Counted from the stretch's first letter, positions 16,289 to 24,911 are shown. The stretch is DNA of 64,000 bases from Methylobacterium sp. Leaf99 (GCF_001422375.1 NZ_LMMU01000010.1:159707-223706); one strand, 5' to 3'. The notes: generated by a model from the sequence alone, not told the origin. A program made the numbers and translations.

Positions 16289-17860
16289 GTGACCGACCCG
16301 GCCTCCCCAAAAACCTTCGGCCTCACCACGGCGATCTCCTACCCCAACGGCGCGCCGCATATCGGCCACGCCTACGAGGTGATCGCCACGGACGCGTTCG
16401 CGCGCTTCAAGCGCCTCGACGGCTACGACGTGCTGTTCGCCACGGGCACCGACGAGCACGGCCTCAAGATCCAGCAGACCGCCGCCAAGGCGGGGATTTC
16501 CCCGCGCGAACTCGTCGACGACATGGCCGGCCGCTTCCGGGCCATGGCCGAGGCGTTCGACTGTTCCCACGACCGCTTCATCCGCACCACCGAGCCCGAA
16601 CACTACGCGGCCGCCCAGGAGCTCTGGCGCCGGATGGAGGCCAACGGCGACCTCTACCTGTCGAAATACGCCGGCTGGTACTCCGTGCGCGACGAGGCCT
16701 ACTACAACGAGGACGAGACCGAGCTCGGCCCCGACGGGGCGCGCCGCTCCCGCGAGACCGGCACGCCCGTGACCTGGATGGAGGAGGAGAATTTCCTGTT
16801 CCGCCTGTCCGCCTATGGCGACCGGCTGCTGGCGCTCTACGAGGCGCAGCCCGACTTCATCGGACCGGAAACGCGGCGCAACGAGGTGGCGAGCTTCGTG
16901 CGCTCCGGCCTCAAGGACTTTTCCGTCAGCCGCACCAACTTCGACTGGGGCGTGCCGGTGCCGGGGCATCCCGACCACGTCATGTACGTCTGGGTCGACG
17001 CCCTGACGAACTACCTCACCGTCACGGGCTTCCCCGACGAGACCGACCCGCGGAAACGATTCTGGCCGATGGACCTGCACGTCATCGGCAAGGACATCGT
17101 CCGCTTCCACGCCGTGTACTGGCCGGCCTTCCTCATGTCGGCCGGGCTGCCCCTGCCCAAGCGCGTCTTCGGCCACGGCTTCCTGCTGTCCAAGGGCGAG
17201 AAGATGTCGAAGTCGCTCGGCAACGTCGTCGACCCCATGGACCTGATCAGGACCTACGGCGTCGACGCCCTGCGCCACTTCGTCCTGCGCGAGGTGCCCT
17301 TCGGCGGCGACGGCAACTACAGCCACGAGGCCATCGTCACCCGCTACACGGCGGACCTCTCCAACGGCCTCGGCAACCTCGCCCAGCGCTCCCTCTCGAT
17401 GATCGCCAAGAACCTTGGGGGGCTGGTCCCGGAGCACGGCGACCTCACCGAGGACGACCGGGCGCTCCTGGCCCTGGCCGACGCCCTGCCGGGGGCCGTG
17501 CGCGAGGCCATGGACCGGCTCGCGCCCCACACGGCGCTCGCCGAGATCTGGGCCGTGGTGACGGCCTCCGACCGCTACTTCGACGCCCAGAAGCCCTGGG
17601 TCCTGCGCAAGACCGACCCGGCGCGCATGGCGGCCTCCCTCTACGTGGTAGCCGAGACCCTGCGGGCCATCGCCATCCTGGTGCAGCCGTTCATGCCGGG
17701 CTCGGCGGGGAAGCTCCTCGACCTCCTGGCCGTGCCTGCGGACAGGCGCCGCCTCGCCGATGTGGGGGAGGGCGGCCGCCTCGTCCCCGGCACGCCGCTC
17801 CCCGCCCCCGCCGGGCTGTTCCCGCGCTTCGTCGAGCCGGAGGCCGGCATCGGCGCATGA
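16289..17860 (+). CDS. metG: Methionyl-tRNA synthetase
   Basis: Charges tRNA-Met. The 523-residue class I synthetase shows HIGH at 24-27 (GAPHIGHAYE), FATGTDEHGLKIQQ, and KMSKS at 305-309 (KGEKMSKSLGN). Length and lack of a C-terminal tRNA-binding EMAP domain fit the shorter MetG form of alphaproteobacteria. The start is a GTG at 16289 preceded by an upstream GGGGA element. It is followed by tatD and an MBL-fold gene, a neighbourhood often seen in Rhizobiales. Confidence 0.96.
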   Translation: MTDPASPKTFGLTTAISYPNGAPHIGHAYEVIATDAFARFKRLDGYDVLFATGTDEHGLKIQQTAAKAGISPRELVDDMAGRFRAMAEAFDCSHDRFIRTTEPEHYAAAQELWRRMEANGDLYLSKYAGWYSVRDEAYYNEDETELGPDGARRSRETGTPVTWMEEENFLFRLSAYGDRLLALYEAQPDFIGPETRRNEVASFVRSGLKDFSVSRTNFDWGVPVPGHPDHVMYVWVDALTNYLTVTGFPDETDPRKRFWPMDLHVIGKDIVRFHAVYWPAFLMSAGLPLPKRVFGHGFLLSKGEKMSKSLGNVVDPMDLIRTYGVDALRHFVLREVPFGGDGNYSHEAIVTRYTADLSNGLGNLAQRSLSMIAKNLGGLVPEHGDLTEDDRALLALADALPGAVREAMDRLAPHTALAEIWAVVTASDRYFDAQKPWVLRKTDPARMAASLYVVAETLRAIAILVQPFMPGSAGKLLDLLAVPADRRRLADVGEGGRLVPGTPLPAPAGLFPRFVEPEAGIGA

Positions 17861-17906
17861 CCGGTCCTGTGCTATGGTCGGGCGATCCAGCGATGCCGGA
17901 CGCACG

Positions 17907-18203
17907 ATGAGCTACGAATCCCCGACCCCCGACAACAATCCCGTCCTGCGTCAGGTCCTGGGCTTGCGACGCGAGATGCACGAGATGACGGAGCGTCAGG
18001 CGCGCGCCATCGACCTCGTCAGCCGGCTCGGAGAGCGCATGGAACGTGGCTTCGACGATGTGCGTCGCGACGTGCGGGAGGTGAAATCGGATCTCATCCT
18101 CATGGAGAATCGCGTTCTGACGGCGCAGTCCGATATCCTCCGCATCGTCCGGCGCGCCGATGACGGGCCGGATTCCGACCACGACGCATCCCGTCAGCCC
18201 TGA
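17907..18203 (+). CDS. Short coiled-coil protein of unknown function
   Basis: A 98-residue protein with a long heptad-rich stretch (VLRQVLGLRREMHEMTERQ through VRREVSDLILMEN-like residues), predicted to be a coiled coil, and an acidic tail. It has no signal peptide or membrane segment. It sits between metG and tatD on the same strand. The pattern resembles small proteins annotated only as hypothetical; no function is proposed. Confidence 0.6.
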   Translation: MSYESPTPDNNPVLRQVLGLRREMHEMTERQARAIDLVSRLGERMERGFDDVRRDVREVKSDLILMENRVLTAQSDILRIVRRADDGPDSDHDASRQP

Positions 18204-18295
18204 CGTCCAAATCAGCCCTGAAATCCGAGCGCGCGGCGTCAAGCGGCGACGCCGCTCGCCATGGGTCGAGATCGTCCCCGCCGCGCGAGCCAACA

Positions 18296-19147
18296 ATGCT
18301 GGTCGACAGTCACTGCCACCTCGATTTCCCGAATTTTTCCGAGGATCTGCCCGGCGTCATCGCCCGTGCCAGGCAGGCGGGGGTGACCCGCATGGTCACC
18401 ATCGCGACGCGGGTCGCGAAGGCGAAGACCTACGAGGCGATCTCGGAGGCGAACCCCGAGATCTGGCACACCATCGGCACCCACCCGGACGGGGCCGGGG
18501 ACGAGCCCGAGGTGCCGACCGAGACGATCGTGGCCCTGAGCCGGCATCCGCGCTGCGTCGGCATCGGCGAATCCGGCCTCGACTTCCACTACGACGACGC
18601 CGCCCCCCAAGCCGTGCAGGAGCGCGTCTTTCGCCGCCACATCGCGGCGGCCCGCGAGACCGGCCTGCCCCTGGTGATCCATTCCCGCGATGCCGATGCC
18701 GCGATGGAGGCGATCCTCGTCGACGAGATGGGGCAGGGGGCCTTCACGGCGGTGCTGCACTGCTTCTCGTCGGGCGCGCGCCTCGCCGAAATCGGCGTCG
18801 AACTCGGGCTCTACGTCTCGTTCTCCGGCATCGTCACCTTCCGGCGCTCGCACGACCTGCGCGCCATCGCGTTGACGGTCCCGCGCGACCGCCTGCTGGT
18901 GGAGACCGACGCCCCGTTCCTGGCGCCCGAACCCCACCGGGGCCGCACCAACGAGCCGGCCTACACCGCCGACACGGCGCGGTCCCTCGCCGGGACCTTC
19001 GCGATGGAGTTCGCGGATTTCGCCGCCCTGACCACGGCCAACTTCCACCGCCTGTTCCACAAGGCGGTGGCCGGAACCGGGGAGGGCGAAGGGGAGGGCG
19101 AAGGCAAAGGCAAAGGCAAAGGCAAAGGCAAAGGGGAGGGGACGTGA
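18296..19147 (+). CDS. tatD: TatD-family metal-dependent hydrolase
   Basis: A 283-residue TIM-barrel metalloenzyme of the TatD DNase group. Metal ligands are visible: MLVDSHCHLDFPNF at the start (HxH), GIGESGLDFHYDD (Glu), VIHSRDAD (His), LHCFSSG (His) and ETDAPFLAPEPHRGR (Asp). The family cleaves DNA or acts in quality control, and neighbours metG in many genomes. The last 24 residues are an unusual Gly-Glu/Gly-Lys repeat tail made by a hexamer microsatellite (19103-19132). The tail lies beyond the conserved barrel and is probably disordered. Confidence 0.93.
   Translation: MLVDSHCHLDFPNFSEDLPGVIARARQAGVTRMVTIATRVAKAKTYEAISEANPEIWHTIGTHPDGAGDEPEVPTETIVALSRHPRCVGIGESGLDFHYDDAAPQAVQERVFRRHIAAARETGLPLVIHSRDADAAMEAILVDEMGQGAFTAVLHCFSSGARLAEIGVELGLYVSFSGIVTFRRSHDLRAIALTVPRDRLLVETDAPFLAPEPHRGRTNEPAYTADTARSLAGTFAMEFADFAALTTANFHRLFHKAVAGTGEGEGEGEGKGKGKGKGKGEGT
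19103..19132 (+). repeat. GGCAAA hexamer microsatellite in the tatD 3' end
   Basis: Five perfect GGCAAA units, flanked by variant GGCGAA, GGGGAG and GGAGGG units from about 19081 to 19140. Being a multiple of three, copy-number change would alter the length of the Gly-Lys tail without shifting frame. Confidence 0.9.
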
Positions 19148-19190
19148 CAGGCCCCTGCCCCCTCCGATACCAACGGAGCCGGAGGGTGCG

Positions 19191-19994
19191 ATGGGTTCCT
19201 TGACGTTGACGATCCTCGGCTGCGGCTCGTCCGGCGGCGTGCCCCGGGTCGCCTATGGCTGGGGCGCCTGCGATCCGGCCGAGGCGAAGAACCGGCGGCG
19301 GCGCTGCTCTCTCCTCGTGGAGCGCCAGGGGGAGGCCGGCCGCACCAGCGTCCTCGTCGACACCTCGCCGGATCTCCGCGACCAGCTCATCGGCGCCGGC
19401 GTGGAGCGCCTCGACGCGGTGCTGTTCACCCACGCCCATGCCGACCACACCCACGGCATCGACGACGTCCGGCCCCTGGTGCTCCACATGCGCCGGCGCA
19501 TCCCGGTCTATGCCGACGCCCTCACCCGCGCCCTGCTGGAGCGGCGCTTCGGCTACTGCTTCGAGACGCCGCCGGGCAGCGAGTATCCGCCGATCCTCGA
19601 CATGAACGACCTGTGTCCGGGCGAGGCGGTGCGGGTGGCGGGCGCGGGCGGCGCGGTGACGGCCCTGCCCTTCGCCATGGAGCACGGCAACGAGGCGGCC
19701 CTGGGGTTCCGGTTCGGCCCGGCGGCCTACGCCCCCGACGTGAGCCTGATGCCCATGGGCGCGCAGGCCCACCTGCACGGCCTCGACCTGCTCATCATCG
19801 ACGCCCTGCGGGAGACGCCGCACCCGACGCACTACTCGGTCTCGGACGCGCTGGCCCTCATCGAGACGGTGCGGCCCCGCCGCGCCATCCTCACCAACCT
19901 CCACACCGACCTCGACTACGCCACCCTGGCGCGCAAGCTCCCGCCGCACGTGGTGCCGGCGTATGATGGGCTGAGCGTGACGCTGGATCTCTGA
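19191..19994 (+). CDS. MBL-fold metallohydrolase (PhnP-like)
   Basis: A 267-residue metallo-beta-lactamase-fold hydrolase. It opens LTILGCGSSGGVPRVAYGWGACDP, carries TSPDLRDQL, the metal motif THAHADHTHGIDD (about residues 81-92), FAMEHGNE and the C-terminal LTNLHTDLDY. Opening and motifs match the PhnP/cyclic-phosphodiesterase-like branch, which hydrolyses phosphodiesters such as 1,2-cyclic ribose phosphates. No phosphonate genes are nearby. It follows tatD by 43 bases and probably belongs to the metG-tatD transcript. Confidence 0.88.
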   Translation: MGSLTLTILGCGSSGGVPRVAYGWGACDPAEAKNRRRRCSLLVERQGEAGRTSVLVDTSPDLRDQLIGAGVERLDAVLFTHAHADHTHGIDDVRPLVLHMRRRIPVYADALTRALLERRFGYCFETPPGSEYPPILDMNDLCPGEAVRVAGAGGAVTALPFAMEHGNEAALGFRFGPAAYAPDVSLMPMGAQAHLHGLDLLIIDALRETPHPTHYSVSDALALIETVRPRRAILTNLHTDLDYATLARKLPPHVVPAYDGLSVTLDL

Positions 19995-20054
19995 CCGGCG
20001 GCGGGTCCGCGACGCCGGGGGGAGGGTGGATCAGGTCCGGGCCTGGGCCCCTCT

Positions 20055-20900
20055 TCAGTTCCGGGCCGGGGCCTCTTCCGGCAGGCCGGCCGCCACCAAA
20101 ATCTGGGTCATGGCCGCCTTGGCGAGGTGGTTGTAGCCCGCGTCGGTCATGTGGAGGCCGTCGGGGCCGATCATCTGGGTCGGCGTGAGCAGGCCCTTGG
20201 CCACCCAGGCCCGCATCATCGCGTTGCGCCGGATCACCGGAACGCCGAGTTCGCCGGCCACGGCGTGCAGGGCGGTGCCGTAGAGCTCCGATCCGGCGGT
20301 GCCGGACAGGCGCTTGCACCATTGCTGGTCCATGAGGATCACCTCCGCCCCCGTGGCGCGGATCGCCAGGATGCCGGCGCGGGTCAGTTCGGCGAAGCGC
20401 TCCACGCTGACGCCGGTCATTGGATCGTTGCTGCCCGTCTGCCAGACCACGAGGTCTGGCTTCTCCGCGAGCACGTCGCGCTCGAGGCGCCGGGCCATGG
20501 CCTCGGCATCGTCGCCGCCCTTGCCCCGGTTGAGCACGGTGACGAACTGATGCTCGGAGCCGGACTTGTCGAGGCGCGACTCGAGATCCTCCTGCAGCTG
20601 GGCCGGATAGGTCGAGCCCGGCGAGGTGGCGCCGATGCCCTCCGTCGAGGAGGAGCCGAACGCCACGATGCGGATGTCCGCGCCCTTGGCCACGAGTCCG
20701 GCGAGGCGCGGCAGGCGCGCCAGGGCGCGGGCGTGAAGCGCGGGGCGCGCCGCCGGGGGCGTCCGCACCGCCGCGGACGCGTCCAGTCCCGCATGATGCA
20801 CCGCCGGGAGCGGCACCGGCTCGGACCGGGCCGGCGCACCGAGGGCCGCGAGGGCGAGACCGAGGATCGGGACGAGGGGGAGGCGCGCTGAGATCGGCAT
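20055..20900 (-). CDS. Exported SGNH/GDSL-family hydrolase
   Basis: A 281-residue protein with a signal peptide (cleavage near GAPARSEP). SGNH blocks are intact: VAFGSSSTEGIGA (block I, GSSS in place of GDSL), NRGKGGDDAEAM (block II), VVWQTGSNDP (block III, GxND) and GPDGLHMTDAGYNHLA (block V, DxxH). The family includes lipases, esterases and acyl hydrolases of sugars or peptidoglycan; the substrate is unknown. It is transcribed away from the overlapping pair that starts at 21330. Confidence 0.86.
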   Translation of the reverse strand: MPISARLPLVPILGLALAALGAPARSEPVPLPAVHHAGLDASAAVRTPPAARPALHARALARLPRLAGLVAKGADIRIVAFGSSSTEGIGATSPGSTYPAQLQEDLESRLDKSGSEHQFVTVLNRGKGGDDAEAMARRLERDVLAEKPDLVVWQTGSNDPMTGVSVERFAELTRAGILAIRATGAEVILMDQQWCKRLSGTAGSELYGTALHAVAGELGVPVIRRNAMMRAWVAKGLLTPTQMIGPDGLHMTDAGYNHLAKAAMTQILVAAGLPEEAPARN

Positions 20901-21329
20901 CAGGTTCGCTTCGGTACAGGTATCCGGACACTCGACGCCTGGATCTGAACCCAGCGTGTATCATGTATTCTGAGCCGAGATTATGACGGAGGCGAGGGCG
21001 TTGCGCGGCGATTGTGCCACAGGCGGGCCGGAACGTCAGGGTTATGCGCGCAACCCGGCGGACAGGATGAATCCCGGGTTCATGCCGGCGGGTTCACGCG
21101 AGGAAGATCGGAAGGACGGCCGGAAACGGTTTCGAAGTCCCTTCGAAGCCCCCTGCCCCGGATTTTCGGGGTTTTGGTTCCATAATATATCTTATGCGAA
21201 TGGCTTCGGTGGGATCGGAGGTGGTGTCCGGGTATCCTTTGGGCACTGTGCCCGTCACGGTTCGGATACCGTTTTCGAGCGCGATTCGGGCGAACACCCT
21301 TGAAACGACCGCGCCAGTGGCAGACATCT
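20901..21329. other. Intergenic region with AT-rich promoter-like tract
   Basis: About 430 bases between divergent genes. Readable frames here have no family features. It holds a terminator-like hairpin at 21156-21171 followed by TTTT, and an AT-rich tract CCATAATATATCTTATGCG near 21180-21198 that could supply a -10 element for the downstream pair. A second AT-rich spot lies near 20955-20970. Confidence 0.5.
21156..21175 (+). terminator. Possible rho-independent terminator
   Basis: CCCCG-GATTTT-CGGGG (21156-21171) followed by TTTT reads as a short intrinsic terminator on the plus strand. The stem is only five pairs. No gene is recognised immediately upstream on that strand, so it either ends an unannotated short transcript or is fortuitous. 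Confidence 0.35.
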
Positions 21330-21785
21330 ATGGTGTGGGATTTCAGCGCGGTCACGTTCGAGTTCAGGAGCGATGGCGTTTCCGAGGACACCGTCGTGAC
21401 CGTGCGGATTTCGACCCCGGGCGGTGCGTTGCACCTGATGGCCGAAGCTGAGGAAATTTCGGAGGGGCGCGGGTTGCGTCTCCGCGGCGTGCACATGCAC
21501 GCGGACAACGGCAGGAACACCCTCGGTTTGTCCAACCTGCGCCAACTTGCCCTGTGGGCCCTCAAGGAGACGGGCTACGATGAAATCCTCATTGAAGGCG
21601 CGGCTCGGACGTCTGGGGCCAATCCGGGACGTATCCCGGGTGTCCTCCGGTTCGCCCGCGATCCTGTCCCTGAGCCCGAGCCAGGGGCCGGAGAAGGTCG
21701 AGGCCGTTCAGGCGACCCTGGCCCTGGCGGGGCGGGGCCTGAGCTTGCTGCGCGCCAAGCGGGTGATCGAGGAGATGCTGGATAA
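21330..21785 (+). CDS. Hypothetical protein, first gene of an overlapping pair
   Basis: A 151-residue reading frame from ATG 21330 (a TTG at 21300 is also in frame). Residues 1-105 look like a real protein: alternating beta pattern (VWDFSAVTFEFRSDG, TVVTVRISTPGGALHLMAEA), then an amphipathic helix LSNLRQLALWALKETGYDE and IIEGA-like strand plus RTSGANPGRIPG. The last 40 residues are Gly/Pro-rich and coincide with the start of the next gene, so the true end may be functionally near residue 110. The two genes overlap extensively. It resembles the first partner of small two-gene modules with an HTH regulator; no named family was recognised. Confidence 0.55.
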   Translation: MVWDFSAVTFEFRSDGVSEDTVVTVRISTPGGALHLMAEAEEISEGRGLRLRGVHMHADNGRNTLGLSNLRQLALWALKETGYDEILIEGAARTSGANPGRIPGVLRFARDPVPEPEPGAGEGRGRSGDPGPGGAGPELAARQAGDRGDAG

Positions 21786-22305
21786 GGGCCGCGCCGTCGT
21801 GGAGGTCCCGCTCGTCGAGGACGAGGACGCCCTGGCGCGAGATCTGGCCGAGGCCGGATGCGCCGCAGCACGCCTGGGGCCGGCGCAGATGGATGTCCGC
21901 GCCCTGCGCGACAGGCTCGGGGTGACCCAGGAGCAGTTCGCCCACCGTTACGGCCTCGAGGTCGATGCGGTCCGGAATTGGGAGACCGGGCGGCGCAGGC
22001 CGGATGCGGCCGCCCTAGCCTATCTCGGCGTGATCGCCCGCCTGCCCGAACAGGTCAGCATGGCCCTGGAGCGATCGCTGGTGCCGGCGGGGGCGGTGGC
22101 CAGGGAGGCCGGACGCCTCCGCGCGCGCGCCGTCGGCGTCATGGAGCTTCTCCATCCGGAGCGCGTCGCCGAGAACCGGCGGCTCGTCAACAGCATCCCC
22201 GAGGCACGCTTGGGCGACGTTCTGCGTGCCGCCGAGACCGCGGTGGCGGAGCGCATCGAGGCGGCGGCGGCCGAACGTGGAGCGCTGCCCCGCGCGCCAG
22301 TCTGA
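21580..22305 (+). CDS. XRE-type HTH protein with an L7/L12-like N-terminal domain
   Basis: A protein of up to 241 residues; starts at ATG 21580 or GTG 21640 are possible. Residues about 38-105 (KVEAVQATLALAGRGLSLLRAK, VIEEMLDKGRAVVEVP, LARDLAEAGCAAARL) follow the pattern of the C-terminal domain of ribosomal protein L7/L12. Residues about 108-160 form an XRE helix-turn-helix: VRALRDRLGVTQEQFAHRYG, VDAVRNWETGRRRPD. The C-terminal 80 residues are helical. The gene overlaps the preceding one by up to 206 bases. An XRE protein as second gene of a compact pair suggests an antitoxin or autoregulator, but this is inference. Confidence 0.72.
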   Translation: MKSSLKARLGRLGPIRDVSRVSSGSPAILSLSPSQGPEKVEAVQATLALAGRGLSLLRAKRVIEEMLDKGRAVVEVPLVEDEDALARDLAEAGCAAARLGPAQMDVRALRDRLGVTQEQFAHRYGLEVDAVRNWETGRRRPDAAALAYLGVIARLPEQVSMALERSLVPAGAVAREAGRLRARAVGVMELLHPERVAENRRLVNSIPEARLGDVLRAAETAVAERIEAAAAERGALPRAPV

Positions 22306-22326
22306 ACCAGTGAGCAACTCCTCCCC

Positions 22327-22680
22327 CTGCCCTACACCCCGCCCTACGACAGGCCGGCGCTCTGCGACGACCTCGCCGCCCGCGCCATCCCGGGCGTGGA
22401 GGCGGTCACGCGGCTCGCCTATCGCCGGACCGTCGACCTCTTCGGACGGCACGGCCACGCGGCCGATCCGCACCTGGCCCGCCTCGTGGCGGCCCGGCCG
22501 GGCCTGCGGGTGCCGGCGCGCGCCCGACGCCCTCCCGGCGGGCGACCTCGCCCTCCTGCGCGCCCTCGACGACGGGGGCGGGCGCCCGAGCGCCGCCGGC
22601 CTGGCGGCGCGGTCGCGGCCGTGGCGCCCGTGGCGGTCCTACGCCGTGCTCCACCTCCGGGCGGGCGAGGCCGACGGGGG
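22327..22680 (+). pseudogene. alkA: Decayed 3-methyladenine DNA glycosylase II (alkA)
   Basis: Remnants of AlkA can be read in two frames. From 22327 comes LPYTPPYDRPALCDDLAARA-IPGVE, the AlkA N-terminal domain, followed in the same frame by HLARLVAARPGLRVP, which normally precedes the catalytic domain. From 22523, in another frame, comes PDALPAGDLALLRALDDGG and AARSRPWRPWRSYAVLHL, the AlkA C-terminus with the catalytic-Asp region. The whole helix-hairpin-helix core, over a hundred residues, is missing, and a frameshift joins the pieces. In many relatives alkA neighbours or is fused to ada, and an intact ada follows at 22753. Confidence 0.72.
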
Positions 22681-22752
22681 CGGGGTTCGCGAGAGGGATT
22701 CGACCGCAAGAACCGGGATGCGCGGCCGCCGCGAAGGCGCCAGGGTAGGGGC

Positions 22753-23880
22753 ATGACGACGCCCCTCCCGACCTGCCCCCTCCCCGCCACCCGCGATGCG
22801 CCCGACGCCACCGAGGACGCGTGCTGGGCCGCCGTCGCCGCCCGCGATCCGGTGGCGGACGGGCGCTTCGTCTACGCCGTGCGCACCACGGGCGTGTATT
22901 GCCGGCCGGGCTGCGGCGCCCGCACCCCGCGCCGGGCGAACGTGGGTTTTTACGGGACCCCCACGGCGGCGCGGGCCGCGGGCTTCCGCCCCTGCCTGCG
23001 CTGCCGCCCCGACGCTCCGCCCCTGGCCGCGCGCCACGCCGCGGCCGTGGCGAGCGCCTGCCGGCGGATCGAGGCGGCCGCGGAGCCCCCTGCCCTCGCG
23101 GCCCTGGCCCGCGCCGCTTCCCTGAGCCCGTTCCACTTCCACCGGGTGTTCAAGGGGATCACCGGCGTGACCCCGAAGGCCTACGCCGCGGCCGTGCGGG
23201 CGGGGCGCCTCGCCGCGTCCCTGCCCGAGGCCGGCACCGTGACGGAGGCGGCCTACGCGGCGGGCTACGGCACGGCGGGCCGGTTCTACGCCGCCGCCGG
23301 ACCGCGCCTCGGCATGGCGCCCGGCGTGTTTCGGAAGGGCGGGGCGGGCGTCGCCATCCGCTTCTCCGTGGCGACCTGTGCCCTCGGCTTCGTCCTGGTG
23401 GCGGCCACCGAGCGGGGCCTCTGCGCCATCCTGCTCGGCGACGATCCGGAGGGACCGGTCCGGGACCTCCACGCGCGGTTTCCCCGGGCCGCGATCACCC
23501 GGGACGAGGCCGGGTTCGCGGCGCACGTGGCCGAGGTCGCGGCCTTCGTGGCGGCGCCGCAGGGCGGCCTCGCCCTGCCCCTCGACATCGGCGGCACCGC
23601 CTTCCAGCAGCGGGTCTGGGAAGCCCTGCGGGCGATCCCGGCGGGGGAGACCGCGACTTACACGGACATCGCGCGCGAGATCGGCCGGCCCGCCGCCGTG
23701 CGGGCCGTGGCGCTGGCCTGCGCCGCCAACGCCCATGCGGTGGCGATCCCCTGCCACCGGGTGGTGCGCGCCGACGGGGCGCTCTCGGGCTACCGCTGGG
23801 GCGTCGCCCGCAAGGCCGCGCTGCTGGCCCGTGAGAGGACCCCCGTGGCCGAGGACGGCGAGGGACCGGACCCGGCGTGA
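22753..23880 (+). CDS. ada: Bifunctional Ada: transcriptional activator and O6-methylguanine-DNA methyltransferase
   Basis: A 375-residue adaptive-response protein. The N-terminal domain holds the phosphotriester acceptor Cys at about 50 (TGVYCRPGCGARTPRR) and the zinc-binding CLRC. An AraC-type helix-turn-helix follows (about 98-190: SLSPFHFHRVFKGITGVTPKAY). The C-terminal methyltransferase domain has the acceptor in AIPCHRVVR (Cys about 334) and GYRWGVARKAALL. Methylated Ada activates its own repair regulon. The alkylation partner alkA directly upstream is decayed. The downstream EamA gene may overlap the stop codon. Confidence 0.94.
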   Translation: MTTPLPTCPLPATRDAPDATEDACWAAVAARDPVADGRFVYAVRTTGVYCRPGCGARTPRRANVGFYGTPTAARAAGFRPCLRCRPDAPPLAARHAAAVASACRRIEAAAEPPALAALARAASLSPFHFHRVFKGITGVTPKAYAAAVRAGRLAASLPEAGTVTEAAYAAGYGTAGRFYAAAGPRLGMAPGVFRKGGAGVAIRFSVATCALGFVLVAATERGLCAILLGDDPEGPVRDLHARFPRAAITRDEAGFAAHVAEVAAFVAAPQGGLALPLDIGGTAFQQRVWEALRAIPAGETATYTDIAREIGRPAAVRAVALACAANAHAVAIPCHRVVRADGALSGYRWGVARKAALLARERTPVAEDGEGPDPA

Positions 23881-23957
23881 GGGCCGTCCCGCATGGGCCA
23901 CCCTTGTCCGCGACCCTTGTCCGCCGGGCCGGGGCGGGGGAAGAGGGCCCCCGGCCC

Positions 23958-24911
23958 GTGAAGAGGAGTCCCGATCCGTTGCGCGTGACACCGCCCTCCC
24001 CCGCCCGGCCCGCCGGGAGCCCGCCGTCGGCCCTGGCCGCCTATCCGATCCTCGCCGGCACCATGCTGCTCTGGGGCGGCAACGTGGTGGCGGGCAAATG
24101 GGCCGTGGGCGAGGTCTCGCCGCAGGTGCTCACCTGCCTGCGCTGGGCCTTCGCCTGCCTCGTCCTGGCCCTGCCGGCCCGGGCCGGCTTGCGGGCCGAG
24201 TGGGGCCGCCTGCGACCGCACTGGCCCTACGTGCTGCTCATGGGCGCGTGCGGCTACACCCTCTACGCCAGCCTGTTCTACGCCGCCGGCCTCTACACCA
24301 CGGGGATCAACATCGCCCTGTTCCAAGGGTCGATCCCCGTCCTCGTCATCCTCATCAACTACGGCGTCCACCGGGTCGCCGTGGGCGGGGCGCAGGCGCT
24401 CGGCGTCGCCGTGACCCTGGCCGGGGCGGTGGTGGCGGCCACCCACGGCGACTGGCGGGTGCTCACCCATTTCGGCTTCAACCTCGGCGACGTGCTGATG
24501 CTCGCCGCCTGCCTGTTCTATGCCGGCTACACCGTGGCCCTCGGCGCCCGGCCGAAGGTTTCCGGCCTGACCTTCTTCACCGCCATGGCGCTCGCCGCCT
24601 TCCTCACCGCCCTGCCGCCCCTCGCCGCCGAATGGGCGCTCGGCCACACGATCTGGCCGACGCCGAAGGGCTGGCTCATCGTGGCGTTCGTGGCCCTGGG
24701 GCCGAGCCTCCTGGCCCAGCTCGGCTTCATGCGCGGGGTCGAGCTCATCGGCCCGAACCGGGCGGGGCTGTTCGTCAACTTCGTGCCGATCTTCGGGGCC
24801 GGCCTCGCCGTCGTCTTCCTCGGCGAGCCGTTCCGCTGGAACGACGCCCTGGCCCTCGGCCTCGTCATCGGCGGCATCGCCATCGCCGAGCGCCTCGGCC
24901 GGCGGCGCTGA
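23958..24911 (+). CDS. EamA/DMT-family transporter
   Basis: About 317 residues with ten hydrophobic segments in two EamA repeats (GTMLLWGGNVVAGKWAVGEVSP; LGFMRGVELIGPNRAGLFVNF; FLGEPFRWNDALALGLVIGG). The start is uncertain: GTG 23958 is preceded by a GA-rich ribosome site, while a GTG at 23877 would overlap the ada stop and add an unlike N-terminus. Substrate unknown. It follows ada by 77 bases on the same strand; a functional link is not evident. Confidence 0.87.
   Translation: MKRSPDPLRVTPPSPARPAGSPPSALAAYPILAGTMLLWGGNVVAGKWAVGEVSPQVLTCLRWAFACLVLALPARAGLRAEWGRLRPHWPYVLLMGACGYTLYASLFYAAGLYTTGINIALFQGSIPVLVILINYGVHRVAVGGAQALGVAVTLAGAVVAATHGDWRVLTHFGFNLGDVLMLAACLFYAGYTVALGARPKVSGLTFFTAMALAAFLTALPPLAAEWALGHTIWPTPKGWLIVAFVALGPSLLAQLGFMRGVELIGPNRAGLFVNFVPIFGAGLAVVFLGEPFRWNDALALGLVIGGIAIAERLGRRR

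Noticed and set aside
14897..17905. 1002-codon minus-strand open frame opposite holB and metG
   Set aside because: Opposite two certain genes, low-complexity composition, no recognisable motif; open only because of GC bias.
22306..22752. Reading the region before ada as an N-terminal extension of Ada
   Set aside because: The frame is open but encodes AlkA fragments and then frameshifted sequence; Ada's own domain begins at 22753.
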